Shown: positions 12,560 to 22,033 of the stretch, in pieces
Numbering within the stretch: the stretch's first letter is position 1
Layout of the letters: every line of letters starts with the position of its first letter
Origin: Roridomyces roridus
Taxonomy: Eukaryota; Basidiomycota; Agaricomycetes; Agaricales; Mycenaceae
Direction: 5' to 3'
DNA: 64,000 nt
NCBI GenBank assembly: GCA_029378245.1
Contig: JARKIF010000140.1
Span: forward strand, 17,858-81,857
Made by a program: the position numbers and the translations under genes
The notes under the pieces: generated by a model
The model's input: the letters and a program-made list of their open reading frames with translations, nothing else
Told to the model about the DNA's origin: nothing
The model's database searches: none

Positions 12560-13366
12560 TCAAAATACATCCATGTAATCCTGGCATCTCTGCCTCAACC
12601 GTGCCCATCTCCCTCCATTCCACTCCCTCACTCTCGCCCATCCATCCTGCGGCGCCATCTGCTCGATCCACAACAACACCGAACAAAGCGCAAAGTCCGC
12701 ATACGAAACATGCGTCCCCTGCGCAACGACCCCGTCCCCATCTCCAACATTCTTCTCCAATATCACAGCTAAAAAGTCGAACTGCTCTTTGACGAGCCCC
12801 CACGCATGCTCGCGCTGCGGACCTGGTGGTAGAGCTTGCCCGGGCCCGGTTCCAGGTCCGGGGGTACCAGTCCTCGACCGTGCGACGCCCGTATCGTGAA
12901 AATGCGACTGCGTCCGTGCAGGGAGGCGGTCATGCGAGAGCGGGACCATAATAGGCAACAACGGCTTCGCAAACACCTCTTGGATGTAATGCACAAAGAG
13001 CGTCTGCAGCGCCCGGGAGCCTTCGGGGAAGACGGGGCGCTGGGGGTAAGATGCTTCGAGGTACTCTGCGATGTTGTTGGCGTTGGAAAGGATTTGTGGG
13101 GATTGGGCATTTCGGGAGGGGTCGACGATGACGGGGAGGGTGTAGATTGGTCGACCGTCGGGTCGGTGGGAGCTCGGTGGGGCACCAATTGCGCGGAGCG
13201 TGGGCTCGACTTCGGGGATCTCGACCCAGACGGTGCGGTGCGGTATGCGTTTGTAATTTAATATGAATCGGATGCGCCAGACGGTTGGCATCCATGTCTG
13301 TGAGCGCGTCCCAGGAGTATCGTAGAGAGTGATGACTGGGCCAGCAGAAGAACTGTGTCTCGGCAT
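12560..13366 (-). CDS. Glutathione S-transferase
   Basis: One uninterrupted frame of 268 residues from the ATG at 13366. Residues 10-115 form a thioredoxin-like GST N domain of the fungal type that starts ITLYDTPGT, with WMPTVWRIRFILNYK, then IPHRTVWVEIPEVEP, IGAPPSSHRPDGRPIY and the cis-proline segment YTLPVIVDP, followed by SNANNIAEYLE, which normally holds the glutathione gamma-glutamyl contact. The rest is a helical C domain (YADFALCSVLLWIEQM). Such enzymes conjugate or reduce electrophiles with glutathione in the cytosol; in wood decayers this includes lignin-derived aromatics. It is convergent with the GH43 gene. The middle (about residues 150-185) is Pro/Gly-rich and less typical, possibly an unspliced intron kept in frame. 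Confidence 0.83.
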   Translation of the reverse strand: MPRHSSSAGPVITLYDTPGTRSQTWMPTVWRIRFILNYKRIPHRTVWVEIPEVEPTLRAIGAPPSSHRPDGRPIYTLPVIVDPSRNAQSPQILSNANNIAEYLEASYPQRPVFPEGSRALQTLFVHYIQEVFAKPLLPIMVPLSHDRLPARTQSHFHDTGVARSRTGTPGPGTGPGQALPPGPQREHAWGLVKEQFDFLAVILEKNVGDGDGVVAQGTHVSYADFALCSVLLWIEQMAPQDGWARVREWNGGRWARLRQRCQDYMDVF

Positions 13367-13416
13367 GGCAGGTGAGTGGGAGGTGGTTTATGAGATGATG
13401 CGCTGGCCTGAGAGAC

Positions 13417-13423
13417 CTTTATA
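13417..13423 (-). promoter_or_regulatory. TATA box of the GST gene
   Basis: TATAAAG on the minus strand, 51 bases before the GST start codon. Confidence 0.5.
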
Positions 13424-14694
13424 ATACCCCTAGTCCAACCCAGAAATGACTCGCACGGATTCGTTTCCCGTTGGGTATACTGCGTATAAAGAAATTGAAT
13501 GCAAGATGGAGAACAATAAAAGCTCTCACCGTACCAGCGCCCCGAACAGTTTCAAAAGCGTGCAGAAATGAATCTTCGGCTGCGTACCCTTAAACCCGTA
13601 TCAGCCCGGGGGAGCAGCTGCGTCGACATCTTCAGAAACGCCGGGGTTTCCCTGTCCCAGGGAGGGAAACTGTCCAAATATGGTGGCGGGAGGATCGTAG
13701 CTGCACTCCGCATTCGGGAACGAGGGAATCAATGACCCTGCGTGACGAGGGGTGATTGCATTTCCGTGGCACTGTGTCATTCGACAGTCAATTAACCCTT
13801 CAGGCATCGGATGATCCGCCAGGTCTGTGTTCTGAGGTGCGCTCTCGCGTCCGTGAATGTGGGAAGGCTGCGAATAGGCGCCGCGTTAGAGGCAGTGAGC
13901 GAGGCGCCGGTGGGCGCGAGCAAGGAGAAGCTGTTGATCCCCGGGAGGCGCCAGCTGAATATACCCGGAGGACAGAGTCAGCTAGGCGAAGTGACGCGAG
14001 CAATGGGTAAAGACCGGTGTCCGAGTCAATGATCAGCGCTGAGCGCCCATAATGCGTGGATCTCTGACCACGTTGTAGGAAGCCAAGCAAAGATTGACAT
14101 CGAACAAGCGAACCCAGGTATGCCGTCCAACAAGACAGGGCCGAATCAGCCGACGCAGGTGAGACTCTGAGACTCGGATGGAGTCAGATTGATTCAGCGC
14201 CCGTAGGAGTTGCCCAAGTAAGTAAGTGCAAATGCTGTGAAGCTGGAATAGCACTGTCCTTGATGCATTCGAGCTCAGGTCGGCGGTCTTGAAGGCGCTG
14301 CTGTCGAAAGTCGGGAGGCCGAGCAAAGGCCGACGAGTGACGAGTCAAAAGCCGAGTTTCATAGCGGAGGCATTTCACTTGACGTGGGCGGATCAGGGCG
14401 ATATGACCCCAGAGCTGTAACTGCGACGAACATGGCGTCAAAGAGGAAAGCCTTTGAGCCAGGTAGAGGAGTCGGAAGACGAGCCGACTGTGAGCTGTTG
14501 AGCTGTCACGTGAATCTTCCAAATCCAGCGACCGCTTATCAATGCACCTCAATTGCACCCAACCTTTTGCCTCTGTTACATGGCTGGACTTGCCCGCTCT
14601 CCTTGCTGCCTCCTGACCACGCCGCTCAGATTCCTTCCAACCGCAGCAGATGGATGCTTTAACCCTCATGACCCGCCCAGTTATCTATGACCAA
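13424..14694. other. Intergenic, no supported gene
   Basis: Overlapping frames up to 161 codons occur on both strands, but none has a recognisable domain or splice-supported extension. The block ends at the target duplication of the transposon at 14703. Confidence 0.4.
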
Positions 14695-15166
14695 TTCGTC
14701 ACTAGGGCTGGGCACCGTACCGTAACGGACACGGCCGTAAAAATTACGACCATTTTAGTAGACGGCCGTGTGATCACGGTCCGTAAAATGGCAGTCGACA
14801 TTGCTGACGGTACGGGACGGTGCCGTATACGGCCGTATTTCCGTAACACGGCCGTAAATTGATGGTGAGTGATTTCTCTGAGTTACTGCCTGATTAAGAG
14901 TATTGAACACAAGTTTCAACATATCCTACGGTCCAATTGACTCCTTCCATTCATAACCACCCTTCCTGGGGCTCGGAACATTTGCCGCCGTCGACTTCGG
15001 AAGCTGATGGCGCGTTGATGTGTTGATGGCGGCTGCCGTAAACATCAACGACACCCGCCGCAGCCCGAGCAAGCCCGCCCACCCAAAGGGGATGCTATCT
15101 CCGCACTTGTACACTCTCCTACATCACTCAGTGAGACAATTCCGACACACATCTACCGCGCTGACA

Positions 15167-18133
15167 CACCTAGTGCACCTCCGGAATGCTGACTAATGGA
15201 CCTCGATGGTCCCATTAGATGTTGTTTTGATGGGGCCTTAGAGGTCCTTGGCAGAGGCGGAGGGCAGTATGTAATGGCGTAGGGGTTTATTTTAGGTGTG
15301 CGGATCCTCCGCTGGGCTGCTCGGGACCTGCGCCGGGAGCTGGGTGGTGTGCAGGCCTGCTGTGGGCTCACCACACGCCGCACGCGTCAGGGACGCGTAC
15401 TGCGCGTGAAGTGTGTAGCGAGTGCTGCAGCGGGAGGACGTTGAGAGCGCGTTTCGGGCGGAATTTCGTGCGCGGGTTGGGTTGCACACCAGGGGTTGGA
15501 CAGTTTGGGATGTTTATGGAGCAGGGTATTGTCTCCTGTGGTCAACTACTGCGAATTAGCGATTGAAAACAGGGTTCCAAATCATAGATGCCGCCATTTC
15601 CGTACCTGGACCGCGCAGCTGATGAATCCAGCGCTTGTGAGTCGATATAAGGCCTCCCACTTGTTGTTGAACCCCCTGTGTGAGATTGGCGTGAGCTGGA
15701 GTGTTCAGTTGTACGCAGCGCAGGTACCTCCGCCACCTCTGCTGCCGCCTTCGAGTACCGGGCAATACGGCGTGCACGGCGCGTAAAGGCGGGTGTTCAG
15801 TCGGACACTGCATTGGCAGGAATGGGAGGGTCGCCCGTGGGCAGTCGAGCAATCCAAAAATTTGTCTGCCAATTCATACCATCGTTGGGTGCTGTAAGTA
15901 CACACATGTGGGATTGCAAATGCATCGTGGTAGGCTTCCACGCTGTGCCCACTCAGATGAGATTTAGCTTGAATAATTGGGTCTCAGCCAGAGAAGGAAG
16001 CGACCTGCGCACCTCCGCCGGCGCCATCCGAGCACCTCCGCGCAGGGATGTAGCACCTATGCTCATAATTGTGACCGGATTAAATTCCAGAGAGATCCAT
16101 GGTATCTTGCAAGCGGGTTGAATTGACTTGAATTGAATTAGGGAGCAAATGTGAAGCGGTAATGAAGGGAGCGGAGGTGGCGGAGGTGGCGGTGGTAGAA
16201 CTCTGGCGGCCAGTTGAGCACTCGTGTTATTTTGCTGAACTGAGTACTTTCTCTTTTGGCATAGAATACATGATTAATTGTCTATTGTCTGCCTCTGGTC
16301 GATATTTCAAGCCCAGAGAAGTGCATGCAGCATTACACACCCATTATCCCGAAAACAACACATCTCAACGAGTTGGTGGTGCTTCCCATGCTCCCGGGGC
16401 TTAATCTTAGCATTTGGAGACACCTGGAACATCTTGGGCTGAGTTCATAACCAAGAATCGACAGTTTCTGATATGTTCATACATTCCGGAGGTTTGCATA
16501 AATGGCGGAAGTGTGTCTTGCGGGAGCACAATACAGGATAGGAAGTTGTTTTGGGACTCAAAGGGGTATCTGGATTGTATATGAGCTCCATGGGAAGCAG
16601 AGAATATATGTGGGATTGAAAAATACAAGTTGGGTATTTGAACACGAAATTGAACTGCAAACTAGTGTACTTTCCGGTTGAAACAGTGCACTTCACCTGT
16701 ATTCCGAAAGTGAGCCTTTCAAATTAACTAGGCGGCCCCGGGCGGCCTCCCTGATGTTATCTTCGCTTATTCCGCGGCCAAATGCCTGTGTAAAAAATCT
16801 TATCGAGTGTTATCAAGACGATCCTTGTTTTATTCACCTGCTGATTGGCTGATCAAAGATCTGCGAGAAGAGGCGAGAAGGCCGGAGGCTGTGTGATTGA
16901 CACCTCCGCCTTCTTTTCACCACCACCGCCGCGCGAGTATTGCGCAAGATTAGCTGGAATAGACTCCCCACGGCCATGGATTTCAAACAAATTTCAAACC
17001 ACAATCACCCTCAGTCTGCCGGTAGACTGTGTCGCCGCTCAAGGCTGCCAACGATCATGATTGCCGCCACCTCTGCCACCTCCGCCTCCGCCACGCTTGC
17101 TTGGACTCTGTCGCCTACCCTCCACTCACAGACTTGATTTTCTTTGCAACATGGTCCCGGAGACCGGTACAGCAAATTCACTCTGTTCAGACTCGCCCGT
17201 GGTCCCAAAAAAAGGCTCAGAGATCAAACGGAGGCTGCGCGCAGGGGTGGCGGAGGTACGTTGATACCCATGCCTTGGGTATTTGCAACCTGATACACTT
17301 GAATCTTCACTCACATCCATGTTGGGCAGGAACTAATGTACAAGTAGCTGACCGGTGTACCGTGTAAATGGAATCTGAACAACACAGGCGCAACTCGTGA
17401 TGAAACTGCCCTGCCTTAGCCTTGCCAACGACGCCAATACAGAACCCAACTCAACCTTTGTAAGTACGATGTGCACCTGCATACCATGAACCCGACAGTG
17501 ACCTACAAGCCACCTCTACTTGCTTGCCGGTGGAGGTTACGCTGCAGGCCAGAACCACCCGGGTGCCGCCGTCGCACTACTGCCACTGCGGCGCCAGACC
17601 CGCCCCCTATGAATACGCATGTACGGCGCGCGCTCGGCGCTCGCAATCTCAACTCTGGTTTCCACGCCACCCCCGCTTGCGGGCGGAGGTCCCGCTACAC
17701 GTCAAAAACTGCCTTGGCTGGCCCTCCCGCTAGCTCCACTACAGTGCCTGGCCCAGACTCAAACGACTGCACCGCTCGGTGTGCGCAGTGTGCCCCAATT
17801 TCGGGCGGCATGCTACCCAGCTCGCAGGCGGATGTTCCGCTAAGACAGCCCTCCCGCTTGCCTATGGCTCTCTTCCTGCTGCACCTGACTCGCTGTTTGC
17901 GGTACATGCATGCCCAACACATATTGCTGCCTAAGGGAGGCCTAGACGATGCTCCCGCCCCGGCGGCGGCGCCTGGCGGAGGCTCCGATGGCTGTCGGAC
18001 ATGACCCAAAATAGCCCCCTGCGCCATCGCCGCCATTACATACCTCCGCCGGGGACCTCTAAGGCCCCATCAAAACAACATCTAATGGGACCATCGAGGT
18101 CCATTAGTCAGCAATCCGGAGGTACACTAGGTG
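15167..18133. mobile_element. Nested DNA transposon with ~80-bp TIRs
   Basis: The terminal inverted repeats start CACCTAGTG, differ at only about two of the first 80 positions (15167-15246 against 18133-18054), and include CTAATGGACCTCGATGGTCC and TTGATGGGGCCTTAGAGGTC. The flanks are the perfect 8-bp duplication CGCTGACA (15159-15166 and 18134-18141), which itself lies within the outer hAT element. Eight-bp duplications fit hAT or the fungal Zisupton/KDZ group; I cannot choose. The 2.97-kb body has no frame over about 180 codons and nothing like a transposase, so it is non-autonomous. Many GGCGGAGGT words in both orientations lie inside. Confidence 0.82.
15720..17260. repeat. Dispersed GGCGGAGGT/ACCTCCGCC words in the nested element
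   Basis: Copies or near copies occur around 15727, 16009, 16034, 16170-16185, 16902, 17065-17090 and 17244, and again near 17684, 17977, 18044 and at both TIRs. They appear in both orientations. The spacing is irregular, so this is a scattered motif and not a microsatellite. Subterminal motif arrays like this are usual binding sites for transposases. Confidence 0.6.
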
Positions 18134-18336
18134 CGCTGACAGTGTTCAGGACAGATTGCCGAGGAGTCCCGTATTACGGCCGTAACGGCCGGATTTATAC
18201 GGGAAATACGGCACACGGCCGTGTTGAGCACGGGCCGTGTAAACCACACCACCAGGGGCCACGGCACGGCACCGTCTCCGTATTACGGAGCCGTATTCCG
18301 TGTAATACGGTTACGGTGCCCAGCCCTATTCGTCAC

Positions 18337-19205
18337 CTCGCATCAAGAGGCAGCAAATCAAGTGATCCGCGACACAAGGTTGATATCTCCGGTTGGCCTT
18401 GATGGCACAGTGGAATCGACAAAATGCAAACAAAATGTATCGAGTGGTATCAGATATTAGTCTTAAGTGTCGAGCAAGAGGTTACAAGCCCTATGCTACC
18501 CAATTGCAAGCAGAGAATGGACATACGAGCAGACGACAGCGGTCGGGTTTAGCGGACTTCACGGAGCTACACCCAAATGAGGAAGGGGGGGGGTGCGTGA
18601 GACAGTGTCAGAGATCAGTTGATCTGCTGCCTCTTGCCTCGCATGGTGGAGTGTCGGTCGCCGTGATCCGTCACTTGAATTTGAAATGGGCGAATTAATT
18701 CGTACGGGATTGCCAAAGCCAACAGCTCGCCCGTGCGCGTGACCCCCCGAGTCCCGACACGTTTGCCATCGCCTGTCTCTGTTCCTAGCGTCGGTGGGCA
18801 CTGGGCTGCTCATCACGAACGTTTCTCTCGCGGAGGAACGCGGATATGCGCATCCAACCGCTTGGACAAAACCATTTACTACTAAATCATTTAGGCAAAA
18901 GAAAGTGCCAAGCTTCGGAAAAACCCATCATTTGATGTTGTTCCGTCGGACCAAATCCGACATTCCCTTCCTCTCTCCTCGACCATGTCCTCTTCCATCT
19001 CCAACATGGATGTTTTGTGCTCCAGAACGACTCCATTGACATGCATGGCACCGATCCTCATTGGGTGGAAGGTAAAAAGTCGAATTTCGTCGATGAGTCA
19101 TGATGCTGACGCGACGGTGGCACCAGTGCCGCCACAGTGGTTACTGATATAAGAGGAAGAAAAGAAGCGTCCGAACACGATCCTCCCCCGTCCTCCCGCC
19201 CCGCC
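18337..19205. other. Intergenic 5' of the RTA1-like gene
   Basis: No gene recognised. Contains a run of nine G near 18586-18594. The last few hundred bases are presumably the promoter and leader of the RTA1-like gene. Confidence 0.4.
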
Positions 19206-20470
19206 ATGACCATGCCCACGGAGCTGATCCAAACCCTGCGGATGAACCCATATGGGTACCTCCCCACCAAATACGTCTGCATCCTCTTCGTCGTTCTTTT
19301 TGCTCTCTCCACTGGTGCGTGATTCCCAATCTACTTGCTTGCTCTACAGTTTCTTATCGATACTTCAGTAATTCATTTGGGCCAGGCCATCCGGTACAGA
19401 CTCTGGTGGCTCCTCCCCACAGCGTGTCTATGCGGGGCGTTGGAGATTGTTGGGTGGATCGGGCGGACGTGGTCTTCCAGGTCCCCGCTCAAGTTCCCGC
19501 CGTACGAGATGCAGTACGTCCTCATCTCTTCTCATTCCTTTCGAGTGTATGGCTAACTCGTGCCAGGATCATCTGCACCATCATGGGGGTACGTCGCAGC
19601 CGCATTGAGCTTTAGTTTCATTCAGTTGACCTCCGTGCGATAGCCTACCCCTCTGGCTGCGGCCAACTTTATCATCTTGGGTTACATTATCACGCGTCTT
19701 GGCTCGCAATATAGCCGACTCTCCGCTCGAACCTGTGAGAACTATCAGAACGAGACTTGAACTCTACTCAACTAACACGTTCTTTTTCTAGACGCAATCC
19801 TCTTCCTCTGCTGCGTGCGTCTTCTTTCCATCTCTTTCCAGATTGGGCTAACGTATACACAGGACTTTATCTCGCTCGTCATCCAAGGCATCGGAGGCGG
19901 GATGGCCGCGCGCGCTGTTGCGAAGCACATAAACCCCGAGAAGGGCGGACACGTCATGCTCGCTGGTATAATCTTTCAACTCAGTGCGTACCTGTCTCCC
20001 TCTCCCCGTCCTGCATTACTCACCAAGACTTCAGTAACGATCACCGTATACGCTTTTTGCGCCGGCGAATTCGTCTTCCGCTACGCACGCTCCAAACCCA
20101 TCTCTGCCTCCCCCGCCGTTGCCAAGCAGGAGAGACCAATCCTTACTCAACGCATGAAAATCCTCCTCTACGCACTCGCCCTGAGCACGACGCTCCTCCT
20201 CATCCGTGCCGTCTACCGTGTGTGCGAGCTTGCTGATGGGTGGACGGGGAGGATCATCCATACCCAGGTTTATTTCAGTGCGTGCCAGTCTTGCTTTCTT
20301 TGAATAAATGACTGATGAGCGACCCAGACGTGTTGGACGGCGCTGCGATCGTGTTGGCCATGTACACGTTGAATTTCGTGCATCCGGGGATGTTCCTCGA
20401 GTTGAGGAGCTCGAGGCGGTCCGAGAAGATCGAGATGGAGAGCGAGCTTGATGCTGGGGAGAAGGTGTAG
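19206..20470 (+). CDS. RTA1-like seven-helix membrane protein
   Basis: A spliced gene starting MTMPTELIQTLRMNPYGYLP (ATG 19206). Joining exons gives the RTA1 signature order: HLGQAIRYRLWWLLPTACLC, GALEIVGWIGRTWSS, ICTIMGPTPLAAANFIILGY, then DFISLVIQGIGGGMAARAVA, GGHVMLAGIIFQL, ITVYAFCAGEFVFRYA, LLIRAVYRVCELADGWTG and a last helix DGAAIVLAMYTLNFVHPG before a charged tail ending GEKV. Seven hydrophobic segments are visible. The family is named after yeast RTA1/RSB1 and is tied to lipid translocation and resistance to sterol-active or sphingoid compounds; transport by this member is inferred only. At least six introns of 45-60 nt have normal borders, for example one beginning after CTCTCCACTG at 19314. 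Confidence 0.85.
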
Positions 20471-21028
20471 GAGGAGGAGGATTGACATCGTTTATCAGAT
20501 TCAGATTAGTAGATGAATGAATGTGGGATACCCAGGGTGTGAAACTCATAATGAATTTTTAAAAAGCCGGTAACAGTGCGGCTCGTATGCCGCACAGGTC
20601 AGAAAACGGAGGAAAACGGAGGACGAGTCATATTTCGTGATTCGGCCCAAGCCGCGAGCCGGCCATCTATGCCCGCCTCTGACGCCAGTTGTGCTCGCTG
20701 GTATGAGCAGATGGTAGAATAAATACAAGAGAATCTACGCAGGGTAACGACCCGCTGACGAAGACGATACCCTGCATGTGCCAGTTTTGCCAGGGCCGAT
20801 GAGCAAAAAGTAGTGAGTCCGGGACTCCCACGGCGCCGTCGGAGCGCGTAGCTTGTGTTCCAACGGCCATACAAACCGCACACGCCCCCGTTTGTCCGTT
20901 GGTTCTTCGCGTGGAACTAGACATTTCTACGCAGTAATATCATGATCTTGACGTACATAGGCTGTATCAAAGCTGTATTCAATTTTGATGCAAGGGAACG
21001 CATATCAAAAAATTGACGCCGGTTGGCA
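20471..21028. other. Intergenic, no supported gene
   Basis: Short overlapping frames only. The right end is the promoter of the small secreted protein gene. Confidence 0.4.
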
Positions 21029-21035
21029 TATAAAA
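21029..21035 (+). promoter_or_regulatory. TATA box
   Basis: TATAAAA within CATATAAAAGGAGG, 70 bases before the start codon of the small secreted protein gene at 21099. Confidence 0.6.
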
Positions 21036-21098
21036 GGAGGACCGACCAGCTGTGAGCCTCCCCAGAATCCAACACTCCCATTTGATTCCGCTCGCACA

Positions 21099-21552
21099 AT
21101 GACTTTGAAATTCACCGTGTTCGCTACTCTGCTCCTCGCTGGGTTCGCTAACGCAGGACCTGCTATTGTGCGTATCCGTCTCCTCTCCCTCTCGACGGAC
21201 AACGGCTAATGCAAAGCAGCAAGCACGCCAGGTCGATGAAGACATCCTCAACTTGTGCTTCGCAGACACCAGCCTCGGATGCTTCCAGGCCGAGGCTTTG
21301 ATCGACGGCTCGTGCGGCGGCTTCCCGCGGTTCAGCTCACCTTTCGGGACGGTTTCACTGGAGACGGCAGGGCCGGTGTGTACGCTTTTCGAGTACGTGT
21401 TGTCTTGTCTTTCTGGAGGGAAGTTGTGTTGATGCGTGAGTACTTGCAGGGAGACTGCTTGCACGGGCACTTCGGCTCTGTTCAGCAGTGTCGACACAAC
21501 GGAACTGGCCACCTTGGGGCTTAACAATGTCGAGTCGTTTTCATGTGTGTGA
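21099..21552 (+). CDS. Small secreted cysteine-containing protein
   Basis: Three exons. Exon 1 encodes the signal peptide MTLKFTVFATLLLAGFANA plus GPAI; an intron from GTGCGT to GCAAAGCAG leads to QARQVDEDILNLCFADTS; a second intron beginning GTACGTGTTG and ending ACTTGCAG leads to ETACTGTSALFSS and the stop at 21550. The product is about 118 residues, with six cysteines in the mature part (NLC, LGC, GSC, PVC, TAC, FSC), consistent with three disulphides. I do not recognise the family. It looks like one of the many secreted orphan proteins of Agaricomycetes; role unknown. It is unrelated in spacing to the peptide family at 32.6-38.5 kb. Confidence 0.68.
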
Positions 21553-22033
21553 TCGGGGGATTTTGGGATGATTGAGGGAAAGTGTTGGGACGTTGGTCGA
21601 GGTACTAGATCTCGGAGTACTACCAAGCTTGACCTGTTCGATTCAGGATCCGACATTAGATGCGGGTGCCACAATTTTTCCATCCCTTGATATGAAAGAT
21701 TTCTCGGTTGAGTCAAAATGACCTGTTGACGAAGATCTATTATGAGAGATCACCTGAAGGCACAGGGCCCCAAGCGAACAAAGTCCATGAAATCATCAAG
21801 TCTCGTTCGACTCCGGCTCGGTGTACTAGTGGGTTGCGAATTACTTGTTTTTTACTCGATACGACGCTGACCCCGTGTGTAGATTCGAGAGGGTTTCCGA
21901 GGCCTCCTTTCGACTCTCCAGTCCACTGTCCTTTTTGTAAGAGTTCGACTGCTCGACTCAATTCTCGGAGAAAAGAAACAGATATCCTAATTGACGCTCG
22001 TGGTGTACAGCAAATAAACATAATGAAGACCGA
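21553..22033. other. Convergent 3' spacer
   Basis: Lies between the ends of the small secreted protein gene and the reverse-strand amylase gene. Nothing recognisable. Confidence 0.45.

Larger units (their letters stand above)
14703..18328. mobile_element. hAT-type element split by a later insertion
   Basis: Both ends carry the perfect 17-bp inverted repeat TAGGGCTGGGCACCGTA, and the outer flanks carry the perfect 8-bp duplication TTCGTCAC (14695-14702 and 18329-18336). The element's own sequence is 14703-15166 plus 18142-18328, about 651 bp, because a second transposon sits inside. Its subterminal parts are packed with the palindromic words ACGGCCGT and CCGTATTACGG, probably transposase-binding repeats. 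It has no transposase frame, so it is non-autonomous. It shares TAGGGCTG with the MITE at 1160. Confidence 0.85.

Noticed and set aside
14703..18328. Reading the 14.7-18.3 kb block as an LTR retrotransposon or one transposon
   Set aside because: The repeats are inverted, not direct, and two separate 8-bp target duplications show two nested DNA elements.
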